Positions 24,310 to 33,380 of a stretch of DNA of 64,000 bases are shown here, piece by piece. The DNA is taken from NCBI GenBank assembly GCA_021775955.1, contig JAJFGU010000011.1:1-64000 (forward strand), in the 5' to 3' direction. The notes beneath the pieces were generated by a model. That model had not been told where the DNA came from, did no database searches, and worked only from the letters and a program-made list of their open reading frames with translations. The first letter of the stretch is position 1. The number at the start of each line of letters is the position of its first letter. This DNA is from Alphaproteobacteria bacterium (GTDB lineage: Bacteria > Pseudomonadota > Alphaproteobacteria > Micavibrionales > Micavibrionaceae). A program made the translations under genes and the position numbers.

Positions 24310-25692
24310 TTAGCCCGTTCGCCGCCATTTCGTGCCGTCCGGCGTGTCTTCAATCGCAATGCCCTTTTCCAGCAATTCATCCCTGATTTCATCGGAGCGG
24401 GCAAAATCCTTGTCCTCGCGCGCCTGTTTGCGTTCCGCCAGCAACGCATCAATCTCCAAATCTTCCCCGCCAGAGCCATAACCCAGCCATTCCGAAGGGG
24501 CGTGATTTAAAATCCCAATTAGCCGCCCTGCCGCTAGAAGTTTATTTGTAAGTTCTTTCTTAACAATAGGGCTTTCAGCTTCAGCCAGGGCTTTCGCCAG
24601 GCTATTTAATTCCGCCATGGCTTTGGGGGTGTTAAGATCATCACATAAAGCATCCAGAATTTCATCCGGCACCTCCGTGTCTTCCCCAACCTCACCCGCA
24701 TTGTGTAAAATTGAATAGAGACGGTCCAACATGCTTTTGGACTGTTCAATCGCTTCAACCGACCAATCGAGCGGTTGGCGGTAATGGGCGGATAAAAGGG
24801 TCAATCGCAGAGCCTCGCCGGGGAATTGATCAATCAGATCATGAACCAGTGTGATATTGCCCAAAGATTTAGACATTTTCTCGCCCTGCACCGTAACAAA
24901 GCCGTTATGAACCCAGAATTTCGCAAAAGCCGCCAAATCATCTTCAGCCCCGTGTGCGCAACAACTTTGTGCGATTTCATTTTCATGATGCGGGAATTTC
25001 AAATCCGCGCCGCCGCCGTGAATGTCAAAAGGCAGTCCCAGATGCACTTCCGCCATGGCTGAGCATTCAATATGCCAGCCGGGTCTTCCGCGACCCCAGG
25101 GAGAGTCCCAGCCCGGTTGATCCTCCGTACTTGGCTTCCACAGTACAAAATCAGCCGGGTCCTTTTTGTAAGGTGCAACTTCCACTCTGGCCCCGGCGAT
25201 CTGATCGTCGCGGCTGCGCCCGGACAAACCACCATAAGCCGGGAAAGACGGCACATTGAATAAGACATGACCTTCGGCCTCATAAGCATGGCCGGCTTCC
25301 ACCAATTTCTCGATCAGCGCAATCATATCGCCGATATGCTGTGTGGCACGGGGCTGGATATCAGGCGGCTCCACGCCAAGCGCCCCCATATCTTCATTAT
25401 AAATACGGCTGTATTTTTCGGTGATGGTATCAATGGGCTCACCGGTTTCCTGCGCAGCAGCAATGATTTTATCGTCAACATCGGTTATATTAGATGCATA
25501 GGTAACTTTGGGGTATAACTTACGCAAAAGGCTGGCCAACAAATCAAACACCACAGCCATACGGGCATTGCCGATATGGGCGTAATTATAGACCGTCGGG
25601 CCACAGGCATAGACGCGGATATGGTCTGAATCCAAAGGCTCGAAGGCTTCTTTTCCTCGGGTTAGTGTGTTGAAAAGCCTTAATTCCGGCAT
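24310..25692 (-). CDS. cysS: Cysteinyl-tRNA synthetase
   Basis: CysS charges tRNA-Cys. The 460-aa class I synthetase has the Cys zinc ligand in ACGPTVYNYAHIGNAR, which includes the HIGH-type motif, further zinc ligands in ECSAMAE and HHENEIAQS, and the KMSKS signature in GEKMSKSLGN. Length is normal. AGGAAG lies before the ATG. It is divergent from folE. Confidence 0.96.
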   Translation of the reverse strand: MPELRLFNTLTRGKEAFEPLDSDHIRVYACGPTVYNYAHIGNARMAVVFDLLASLLRKLYPKVTYASNITDVDDKIIAAAQETGEPIDTITEKYSRIYNEDMGALGVEPPDIQPRATQHIGDMIALIEKLVEAGHAYEAEGHVLFNVPSFPAYGGLSGRSRDDQIAGARVEVAPYKKDPADFVLWKPSTEDQPGWDSPWGRGRPGWHIECSAMAEVHLGLPFDIHGGGADLKFPHHENEIAQSCCAHGAEDDLAAFAKFWVHNGFVTVQGEKMSKSLGNITLVHDLIDQFPGEALRLTLLSAHYRQPLDWSVEAIEQSKSMLDRLYSILHNAGEVGEDTEVPDEILDALCDDLNTPKAMAELNSLAKALAEAESPIVKKELTNKLLAAGRLIGILNHAPSEWLGYGSGGEDLEIDALLAERKQAREDKDFARSDEIRDELLEKGIAIEDTPDGTKWRRTG

Positions 25693-25776
25693 ATTTATTT
25701 CTTCCTGAGCGTGTTTTTTACTGGAAAATAAGGGAAATTACAGGTAATACAACCGAAATGTGAAAACGGGGAAGCT

Positions 25777-26391
25777 ATGACATCAGAAATTTTAAAACAA
25801 AAGAAAGCCTGTAACGATTTGACGCCAAGCCGCGAGGATGCGGAACGGGCTGTGGAAACCCTTATCCGCTGGGCCGGAGACGACCCAACGCGTGAAGGCA
25901 TGAAAGAAACCCCGGCGCGGGTTGTACGAGCCTATGAGGAATTTTTTGAAGGTTACACACAATGCGCCAAAACCGAGCTCCTGAAGACTTTTGAAGATAT
26001 TCAGGGATTTGACGACATTGTGATCGTCAAAGACATCGATTTTGTCTCACATTGCGAACATCACATGGTACCGATTATCGGCCGGGCGCATGTCGCTTAC
26101 TGGCCGGATGAGAAAGTGGTGGGCATCAGCAAGCTGGCGCGGATTGTTGATATATTCGCCAAGCGGCTGGTATCGCAGGAAACCATGACCAGCAATGTTG
26201 TCGAAATTATCGACAGCACACTCAATCCCAAAGGCACCGCAGTGATGATTGAAGCCGACCATCAGTGCATGTCGATCCGGGGTGTCAACAAAGGCAATTC
26301 GGCGACAATCACAACCACATTTTCCGGTATCTTTAAAGAGGACAGGGACGTCCAGAGACGTTTTCTGGATTTGGTTACGAACCAAAGTTAA
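25777..26391 (+). CDS. folE: GTP cyclohydrolase I
   Basis: FolE opens GTP to dihydroneopterin triphosphate, the first step of folate synthesis. The 204-aa product has the zinc and active-site motifs SHCEHHMVPIIGRAHVAY (Cys and His ligands) and EADHQCMSIRGV. The N-terminal ~25 residues are variable. pyrC starts 3 bases after the stop, and a methyltransferase gene follows, suggesting one operon. Confidence 0.96.
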   Translation: MTSEILKQKKACNDLTPSREDAERAVETLIRWAGDDPTREGMKETPARVVRAYEEFFEGYTQCAKTELLKTFEDIQGFDDIVIVKDIDFVSHCEHHMVPIIGRAHVAYWPDEKVVGISKLARIVDIFAKRLVSQETMTSNVVEIIDSTLNPKGTAVMIEADHQCMSIRGVNKGNSATITTTFSGIFKEDRDVQRRFLDLVTNQS

Positions 26392-26394
26392 AAA

Positions 26395-27498
26395 ATGCAA
26401 ATAGAGCTTCCGAAATGGTACGACCTGCATGTTCACCTCCGCCAGGGAGATGCCATGAAGAGTTATATCGAAGCGCAAATCGCCATGGGCTGTACCGGCG
26501 TTCTGGCCATGCCCAATACCTCTCCCCCCGTTAGTAAGGTGTCTGACAGCGGTACCGGCGATGGCTGGAGCATTGAAGCCTATAGCACCATGATCCGGGA
26601 AGCAGGCGGCGAGGCTTTCTCAGATATTATTGTGCCGCTTTACCTGACCGGGGAAACAACATCGGAAATGATTAAAACCGGGGCAGAAAAAGAAGCCCTG
26701 AAAGCCTGTAAGTATTATCCACCGCACGGCACGACAGGAGCACAAAGTGCGGCCCCGTTTGATACTTACATGGAAAACGGCGTTTTTGCTGCGATGGAAG
26801 AGGCCGGGGTCATCTTGTGCATTCACGGCGAAGAGCACGGGTTGTCCGGCGAGCATTATTTCGGGCGGGAGAGCAATGCGGAAGAGGCGTTTTATCAAAA
26901 CCGCATGCCAGGGCTGGCCCAGAAATTTCCAAAGCTGAAAATTGTTTGCGAACATATCACCACCAAAATTGCTGCGGATTTTGTGCAGCAATCAGGTGAT
27001 AATGTTGCGGCCACGATTACACCGCAGCATTTGTTGTATACCACCGGCGATATGGTGCAGGGGTTCAAGTATCATCTCTACTGCCTGCCGCTGGTCAAGT
27101 TTGAACGCGACCGTCAGGCCTTGCGCGATGCGGTTACAGAGCCCGGCAATACGAAATTCTTCGCCGGAACCGACAGCGCCCCGCATAGCGCCAAAACTAA
27201 AGCCACGGATTGCGGTTGTGCTGCCGGATGCTTTACTGCCGGTATCGCGCCGCAGCTTTATGCGCAGGGGTTTGAAGAAACCGGGCTCGATCTATCGGAT
27301 GGCAAAGCACAGGAAACATTCAAGCGCTTTCTTTGTACAAATGGCGCAGCATTTTACGGCCTTAATGCGGCGGATGAGACATTTACGCTGGTGAAGGAAG
27401 AACAAAGCGTTCAGCCGCTCGAAACCGCCGACGGCAAGGTGACACCTCTCCCGCTCGGTATGGGCCAATCGACAATTCCGTGGTCGATAAAGTTATAA
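26395..27498 (+). CDS. pyrC: Dihydroorotase, class II (PyrC)
   Basis: PyrC cyclises carbamoyl-aspartate to dihydroorotate in pyrimidine synthesis. The 367-aa product has the zinc-binding DLHVHLRQGD, the Lys that is carbamylated in class II enzymes (CKYYPPHGTTGAQS), ligand His in CIHGE and CEHITTK, and the catalytic Asp in FAGTDSAPH. The length and motifs match the E. coli-type enzyme. It is translated directly after folE. Confidence 0.95.
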   Translation: MQIELPKWYDLHVHLRQGDAMKSYIEAQIAMGCTGVLAMPNTSPPVSKVSDSGTGDGWSIEAYSTMIREAGGEAFSDIIVPLYLTGETTSEMIKTGAEKEALKACKYYPPHGTTGAQSAAPFDTYMENGVFAAMEEAGVILCIHGEEHGLSGEHYFGRESNAEEAFYQNRMPGLAQKFPKLKIVCEHITTKIAADFVQQSGDNVAATITPQHLLYTTGDMVQGFKYHLYCLPLVKFERDRQALRDAVTEPGNTKFFAGTDSAPHSAKTKATDCGCAAGCFTAGIAPQLYAQGFEETGLDLSDGKAQETFKRFLCTNGAAFYGLNAADETFTLVKEEQSVQPLETADGKVTPLPLGMGQSTIPWSIKL

Positions 27499-27511
27499 TG
27501 GGTAGGGCCTG

Positions 27512-28705
27512 ATGAGCTGGAAACAACTCTTAGAGCCCTCTATTCGCGATTTCATCCGCAATCATGAAAAGGACGATGTACGGAAACTGGCGCTGAAAAA
27601 AGCGCCGGGTGAGAGCTGGCCGTATCCGCTCATTCTTGACCAGATCAAGGCACGGCAAAAGGCGAAACTAAAGCTGCCGCGCTGGCCGGATCATCATGAG
27701 GATATTATCTTCCCGCCGCCCGATATTCTCGAACAGGCGTCCTCAGCCCCGACCGCCCGCTATAAAGCGCATTTGGTGAAAGGCACAAGTTTTGCTGATC
27801 TGACCGGCGGCGCGGGCGTTGATAGCTGCGCCTTTACCGAAACCTATCAATCGGGCACTTGCGTTGAGCAGGATCAAAATGCTGCGAATTTGATCGCCCA
27901 TAATCTACCGCTGTTATGCCGCTACGCCGTCAAAGTTCATCATGGAAGCGCTGAGGATTTTGTGCAGCAAATGGAGCCGGTCGATCTGGTTTATCTCGAT
28001 CCGCAGCGCCGCAATATAAACAAAAAGGGCTTGTACAGACTGGAGGATTGCAGCCCCGATATCAAAGCTCTCCTGCCTGCTCTGTCAGACAAGGCAAAAC
28101 ACATCATGCTCAAAGCCTCGCCTATGCTGGATATTTATCAAACCATTCAAGCCCTCGAAATCGTCCAGGCCGTGCATGTTGTGCAGTGGCAGGGCGAATG
28201 CAAAGAGGTGCTCTATATCCTAGGCCCCGCACAAAAAACCGACAGCAGGGATATTCCCATTACTGCAGCAAAAATCAATGACGAAGGCGAAGTCGTCAGT
28301 GATTTCACATTCACCAAAGCCGAAGAAGAAAAGGCAGAGCCCGAACACACCGCGCCACAAAAATTCCTGTTTGAGCCCGGCCCGGCATTCCAGAAAGCTG
28401 GCGGGTTTAAAATGCTCGCACAAAAATACGGCGTGAAGAAACTGCACAAAAACACGCATCTTTATACGTCGGAACAACCCTGCCCCGATTTTCCGGGACG
28501 GCACTTTAAAATTGTCGATATTTTACCGGTAGAGCGCAAATCTCTGCCCGTCAGTCAGGCTCATCTCACCTTGCGGAATTTTCCCGGCACAACGGATGAT
28601 TTGCGCAAAAAGCTGAAACTCAAAGATGGCGGCGATGATTACCTGTTTGCCTGCACCCTTCAGGATGAAAGAAAAATCTTAATCCATACCCGCAAAAACG
28701 TTTAA
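27512..28705 (+). CDS. SAM-dependent methyltransferase with THUMP-like domain
   Basis: The 397-aa product has an N-terminal helical region, a Rossmann methyltransferase core (FADLTGGAGVDSCAFTE for SAM, LVYLDPQRR as the catalytic-type motif) and a C-terminal region resembling the THUMP-like domain that binds RNA. Proteins of this architecture are best known in Bacteroidetes; the substrate is unknown, probably RNA. It is 13 bases after pyrC, so likely in the folE-pyrC operon. Transfer from another phylum is possible but untested. Confidence 0.75.
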   Translation: MSWKQLLEPSIRDFIRNHEKDDVRKLALKKAPGESWPYPLILDQIKARQKAKLKLPRWPDHHEDIIFPPPDILEQASSAPTARYKAHLVKGTSFADLTGGAGVDSCAFTETYQSGTCVEQDQNAANLIAHNLPLLCRYAVKVHHGSAEDFVQQMEPVDLVYLDPQRRNINKKGLYRLEDCSPDIKALLPALSDKAKHIMLKASPMLDIYQTIQALEIVQAVHVVQWQGECKEVLYILGPAQKTDSRDIPITAAKINDEGEVVSDFTFTKAEEEKAEPEHTAPQKFLFEPGPAFQKAGGFKMLAQKYGVKKLHKNTHLYTSEQPCPDFPGRHFKIVDILPVERKSLPVSQAHLTLRNFPGTTDDLRKKLKLKDGGDDYLFACTLQDERKILIHTRKNV

Positions 28706-28848
28706 TTCCATACAGATACGGCCATTATACAGCTTATTAAGGATATTAGAGCATAATGGGTGTATTGGATGGGCATGATTAACGGCTATGCAAATAATAT
28801 GTTTGCCAAGCGTTGCCAGTAAAAATACAATGGGGTTACGAGTTCAAT

Positions 28849-31032
28849 ATGCGATCATTCTCAAAATCAATTTCCTCTGAATTGTCTGCGCGCGTGGAAA
28901 AAAACAAGCAAAAAACAAAAGCTTCAGTCTTGGGGAACAGCCTGACGTCTTCGCCAGCTCAAATCTGGGGGAGCCGGATCAGCTGGCGCATAACGCTGGT
29001 TGTTTTTATGACCATCCTTTTGGTTCAGACTTTGATTTTGAATTTCGCAACAATGGGGCAATTTGAAAATCAGAGACTTTATGAGCTCCGGGAAGCAGGG
29101 CGCTCTGCCATCGCGGCCGCCATAGATACTGAAAACACGAATTTAAGCGCCTCTCCTTTCTCAGATGCCAAAGTCCAGCGTCTTTTCGAAACAACGAAAA
29201 TAAAAGGGTTGGTTGTCTATAGCTGGGATATGAACTTCATCCGCAATTACGGAGAGTCCGTACAGCTCATGAATTCATCACTTGATGATATGTCTAAAAC
29301 TTATAGAAGCACCGATGGCCGGATCTATGAAGTGATCCTGAAAAACAGCGACCTCAAGCGCGCCTATATAATCATGACCAGGCTGGATTCCTCACATGTC
29401 CAGAATGAGGTGGCTGACTACATAAAACAAACAATTATCATTATGTTGCTGATGTCTGCTTTTGTAACAACTGTTCTCATGATGGCCCTGGGACGCTGGC
29501 TTCTCGAGCCGATCTTGTTCATGCGAGCCAATCTGATGGCGGCTTCGGAACATCCGGAAAACCCAAAAATCATGGAATCACCGTTTAATCCTACCGATGA
29601 AATTGGCGGCGCCATTGCAATCGCGCAAAAGCTTATTCAGCAAAACGCCGATAACATCAGCCACATTCGCAGCGCCGCCGAAGATAAAATTCACAAGCTG
29701 GCATATTACGACACACTGACCGGCCTGCCGAACCGAACGCTTTTCCTTCAGACTCTGGCAGAAAACACCAACAAAGTCGGCGACGGAAAAGTCGAGCGTT
29801 TTGCCGTTGTGACGCTAGACCTTGATCACTTCAAAGACGTCAATGATTCCATGGGGCATAATGTCGGCGATGCAATTTTGCGCGGCGTTGGTAAACGTCT
29901 GCGCACTTCGATGCCGGAATCGGCAACCGTATCGCGCATGAGCGAGGATGAGTTCGCCATTACCATGCCGCTCAGCACCGATATAAACAGCGCTCGCGAT
30001 GTTGGTGAACGTGTTATCAATGTTATTCGCTCCGAACCGTTTCGGGTCTTTAACGAACAATTTCAAGTCCGCGCCTCGGTCGGCGTCTCCACTTTTCCGG
30101 ATGACGGGATTGACCCGGACCAGATTTTGAAAAACGCGGATATTGCGCTCAATCGCGCCAAGGAAGAAGGCCGCGATACCATCAAGGAATACTCCGAAGA
30201 CTTCGACAGGGCCGTCCAGCAACGCTTCCAGATGCTGCGCGATTTGCGTGATGCCCTTGAAAGCGACCAGCTCACGCTTCATTACCAGCCGCAGCTTGAT
30301 CTTAAGAGCGGCAAAGTGATCGGCGCCGAAGCCCTTTTGCGCTGGTTTAAGCCCGACAACAGCAAAGAGGGCGGCTCATATATTCCACCCTTCGAGTTTA
30401 TTCCCGTAGCCGAACAATCGGGTCTGATTGTTCCGATCGGCGAATGGGTGATGCGTACAGCCTGTGAAGCCGCCGTAGAATGGGAGAAAACGCATGGTTT
30501 CAAAGGGGTTCGTATTGCTGTCAATGTCTCCGGCGTACAATTCACACAAAGTGATATCTGCGCTTTTGTAAAAAAGACCATCAAGGAAACCGGCATAAAA
30601 GCCAGCAGGCTGGAGCTGGAAGTGACGGAAAGCATCTTCATGGAAGATATTGATCAAACGATTGAAACGTTGAAGGAGTTGCATGCGCTGGGGATCGAAC
30701 TGGCGATTGATGATTTCGGCACCGGTTATTCTTCACTGTCTTACTTACGCCAGTTCCCTATCGACCGACTGAAGATTGATCAGTCCTTTATCCGCAACGC
30801 TCTCAACAACCCTGACGATGCAGCCATTGCCAAGACGATTGTCCGCCTTGGCCACTCGCTGAATTTGAAGGTGATCGCCGAAGGCGTGGAAACCAAGGAT
30901 CACGAGACATTCCTGCTCGAGGAAGAATGCGACGAGGCTCAGGGTTACCGCTATGCCCGCCCCTGCCCGAATGAAGAATTCATCGAGTTTGTGGCGGGCT
31001 ATAACGGCAAGCTCGCCAGCTTTGATAAATAA
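28849..31032 (+). CDS. Membrane GGDEF-EAL protein, probable c-di-GMP phosphodiesterase
   Basis: Two membrane segments (~43-65 and ~197-220) flank a periplasmic sensor region, followed by a HAMP-like linker, a GGDEF domain and an EAL domain. The GGDEF site reads SEDEF (residues 365-369), so cyclase activity is doubtful. The EAL domain keeps EAL at 494-496, EVTES, DDFGTGYSSL and KIDQSF, and EGVET, so c-di-GMP hydrolysis is likely. I chose the ATG at 28849; a TTG 36 bases upstream is weaker. It is followed by aroA after 38 bases. Confidence 0.9.
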   Translation: MRSFSKSISSELSARVEKNKQKTKASVLGNSLTSSPAQIWGSRISWRITLVVFMTILLVQTLILNFATMGQFENQRLYELREAGRSAIAAAIDTENTNLSASPFSDAKVQRLFETTKIKGLVVYSWDMNFIRNYGESVQLMNSSLDDMSKTYRSTDGRIYEVILKNSDLKRAYIIMTRLDSSHVQNEVADYIKQTIIIMLLMSAFVTTVLMMALGRWLLEPILFMRANLMAASEHPENPKIMESPFNPTDEIGGAIAIAQKLIQQNADNISHIRSAAEDKIHKLAYYDTLTGLPNRTLFLQTLAENTNKVGDGKVERFAVVTLDLDHFKDVNDSMGHNVGDAILRGVGKRLRTSMPESATVSRMSEDEFAITMPLSTDINSARDVGERVINVIRSEPFRVFNEQFQVRASVGVSTFPDDGIDPDQILKNADIALNRAKEEGRDTIKEYSEDFDRAVQQRFQMLRDLRDALESDQLTLHYQPQLDLKSGKVIGAEALLRWFKPDNSKEGGSYIPPFEFIPVAEQSGLIVPIGEWVMRTACEAAVEWEKTHGFKGVRIAVNVSGVQFTQSDICAFVKKTIKETGIKASRLELEVTESIFMEDIDQTIETLKELHALGIELAIDDFGTGYSSLSYLRQFPIDRLKIDQSFIRNALNNPDDAAIAKTIVRLGHSLNLKVIAEGVETKDHETFLLEEECDEAQGYRYARPCPNEEFIEFVAGYNGKLASFDK

Positions 31033-31070
31033 AATTTGCGCCGCAAAAGCGGCTTCTATATACCAATTTC

Positions 31071-32420
31071 ATGAGCACATCCCAAAGCCTCACAGCCCGA
31101 AAAGCCGGGCCCTTGGTCGGCACCACCAAAATCCCCGGCGATAAATCGATTTCGCACCGCGCGCTTATGTTTGGCGCGATCACCGTCGGCGAAACCATTA
31201 TCAGCGGCCTTTTGGAAGGCGAAGACGTACTGGCCACGGCGGACGCCCTGCGCGCACTTGGCGCCGATATCGAAAAGGGCGGCGACGGATTGTGGCGGGT
31301 ATTCGGACGCGGCATTGGCGGGCTGAAACAGCCCGAAAGCGCTTTGGACATGGGCAATAGCGGCACGTCAACGCGTTTACTCATGGGTCTGGTCGCCGGG
31401 CATGCAATCACGTGCGAATTCACAGGCGATGAGTCATTGAGCAAACGCCCGATGAACCGGGTTATCAAACCGCTGGAAATGATGGGCGCGCGCTTTGAAA
31501 CCTCTGATGGTGGGCGTTTGCCGCTGACCGTGGGCGGAAATGCCGATATCATGCCGCTGGAATACCGTCTTCCCGTCGCTTCGGCGCAGGTCAAATCGGC
31601 GATCTTGTTGGCTGGGCTCAGCGCGCCGGGACGTACAACCGTTATCGAAGAGCGCCCAACCCGCGACCACAGCGAAAACATGCTGCGCCATTTCGGCCTG
31701 GACGTAGCGGTCGAAACGCTTGATGACGGCGCGCAAGCAATCAGCCTGATCGGCCAAAACGAATTGCAGCCCTGCGCGGTGGATGTACCGGGCGATCCGA
31801 GCTCCGCCGCTTTTCCGGCTGTTGCCGCACTGATCAATGAAGGCTCGGAGCTTCGTCTGTGCGGGATTTGCGTCAATGAAAGACGTACGGGTCTGTACGT
31901 GACTTTACAGGAGATGGGCGCTGATATTACGTTTGAGAATGAGCGGATCGAGGCCGGAGAGCCGATCGCCGATCTGGTTGTACGCGGCACCGGACCATTG
32001 AAGGGCATAGACGTACCACCGGAACGCGTGCCGTCGATGATTGACGAGTTTCCGGCTTTGGCGATGGCGGCGGCGTGTGCTGCCGGGACCACGACGATGA
32101 GCGGGCTGGCGGAGTTGCGGGTCAAGGAAAGTGATCGGTTGCTGATGGTGGCTGAAGGGCTGAAAGCCTGCGGTGTTTCTTTGGAGATGGGCGAAGACAG
32201 CCTTACCATCAACGGCAACGGCAAAAGCCCGATTGGCGGCGCGCACGTACAAACTGCGCTGGATCACCGTATCGCCATGGCTTTTCTGGCGCTGGGCACC
32301 GCCACAGATGAGCCCATCACAATTGACGATTCCGGGCCGATTGCGACGAGTTTTCCCAATTTTGAAGAGCTGATGGAAGATATCGGCGCCGACATAAAAC
32401 CGGCGAAAATAGCGGCATAG
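31071..32420 (+). CDS. aroA: 3-phosphoshikimate 1-carboxyvinyltransferase (EPSP synthase)
   Basis: AroA joins phosphoenolpyruvate to shikimate 3-phosphate in aromatic amino-acid synthesis. The 449-aa product has PGDKSISHRALMFGA, the PEP-site loop GNSGTSTRLLMGL, the RPMNRVIKPLEMMG arginine motif, DVPGDPSSAAFP and RVKESDRLLMVAEGL. Its overall layout resembles the Agrobacterium-type (class II) enzymes. It starts the aroA-cmk-rpsA gene run, interrupted only by one gene on the minus strand. Confidence 0.95.
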   Translation: MSTSQSLTARKAGPLVGTTKIPGDKSISHRALMFGAITVGETIISGLLEGEDVLATADALRALGADIEKGGDGLWRVFGRGIGGLKQPESALDMGNSGTSTRLLMGLVAGHAITCEFTGDESLSKRPMNRVIKPLEMMGARFETSDGGRLPLTVGGNADIMPLEYRLPVASAQVKSAILLAGLSAPGRTTVIEERPTRDHSENMLRHFGLDVAVETLDDGAQAISLIGQNELQPCAVDVPGDPSSAAFPAVAALINEGSELRLCGICVNERRTGLYVTLQEMGADITFENERIEAGEPIADLVVRGTGPLKGIDVPPERVPSMIDEFPALAMAAACAAGTTTMSGLAELRVKESDRLLMVAEGLKACGVSLEMGEDSLTINGNGKSPIGGAHVQTALDHRIAMAFLALGTATDEPITIDDSGPIATSFPNFEELMEDIGADIKPAKIAA

Positions 32421-32693
32421 CCATTTGTTTTTCGCGTGTATTGTGTCTGTAACTCCTTGATGTACCTGGCAAAAATTCCGCACTTATTTGTATTTTTAGG
32501 GGTTAAACTATTGTTTTTGCTGGGATAATGAGAGTCCTTTAGTCTGAATCACGGGGAAAAAAGTTTCTGTATCGCCCTTTGAGGTGCTTTTATTTTATAT
32601 AACGCAGGCCCTCGGGTTGTCGGGGCTCTGCGTCAAAAATTCGTGTGTATTTGTGTTCATTCGTGGTCTTCTGTTGCTGTTTTCCATGCACAG
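32421..32693 (-). other. Gene-free gap facing a consensus promoter; possible ncRNA
   Basis: No long reading frame lies here on either strand. Promoter P3 would transcribe it leftwards from about 32687. The transcript contains an ACGCAG...CTGCGT stem with inner GCCC/GGGC pairs (about 32602-32633). A 30-codon frame (start MENSNRRPRMN, ATG at 32687) would be leaderless and is weak. No T-run terminator was found. Confidence 0.3.
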
Positions 32694-32722
32694 ATTATAG
32701 GAGATTATTCCTTTTTTGTCAA
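32694..32722 (-). promoter_or_regulatory. Consensus promoter-like sequence P3
   Basis: On the minus strand a perfect TTGACA (32722-32717), a 17-bp spacer and a perfect TATAAT (32699-32694). The spacer contains AGGAATAATCTCC, as in P2. The -35 lies in the last codons of the upstream lipoprotein gene, and its TAA stop lies in the spacer. It points into the gene-free gap below 32694. Confidence 0.6.
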
Positions 32723-33325
32723 GGATTCTTCCGGTTTCCAGTTATCAAGCCAGGTATCCAGCGCCACAATATCGGCCGGGTGGCCACTGTCCTGATAGTA
32801 GGAATCAATCACGTAAATATCACTGGTTTCGTTTTCTTGCACCGCGCCGCTATTATGCGGCCACATGCCGTCAATGAAATAGCCGCGATGGACGGGATCA
32901 TAAGCTTTGTGAAAAGCAAAGACGCCCTCCTCACCCAAAAAGCGTAAATATCTTGAGGTATTGACCGCCTCATCAATGCAGCCCATCTGATGCGTGTCGG
33001 TTTCAAAGGCCACCGCTTCAGCGCGATCAAGCCGCATTCCGGTCTTTTGATTGATATGGTTTTCAATTTGCCCGACAGCTTTGGCAATTCTTAGGCGTTC
33101 TTCTTCGGGGGTCGGGGCGGCTTTGGCAAAAGAAGAGAGGATATCGCGCCACGCCGTATCCTCAATCCCGGTCGGTGTGCGCTGCGTACAGGCATAACCG
33201 TGGCAGAGCTTAAAGCTTTGACGGGTTTCATGATAATCGGTATAGGCGCGCATGCTTAAGCCCTGGCCTTTGGTGCAGGCGGAGAGCAGAAGCGGCAAGA
33301 AGATGAGAAGCAGTATTTTTTTCAT
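32705..33325 (-). CDS. Lipoprotein with transglutaminase-like Cys-His-Asp pattern
   Basis: A lipoprotein signal peptide ends in LLLSAC (Cys17). Later residues show the order Cys116 (QMGCIDEA), His157 (WPHNSGAV), Asp174 (YVIDSYY), which matches the Cys-His-Asp triad of transglutaminase-like cysteine proteins; this assignment is inferred. The 206-aa product should sit in the periplasm on a membrane. It is divergent from cmk and on the opposite strand to the aroA-cmk run that it interrupts. Confidence 0.6.
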   Translation of the reverse strand: MKKILLLIFLPLLLSACTKGQGLSMRAYTDYHETRQSFKLCHGYACTQRTPTGIEDTAWRDILSSFAKAAPTPEEERLRIAKAVGQIENHINQKTGMRLDRAEAVAFETDTHQMGCIDEAVNTSRYLRFLGEEGVFAFHKAYDPVHRGYFIDGMWPHNSGAVQENETSDIYVIDSYYQDSGHPADIVALDTWLDNWKPEESLTKKE

Positions 33326-33380
33326 GAGATGGTTCTAGCTTTCACTCGACATCTTGGCAACCAGGATTCATACTGGCTTT

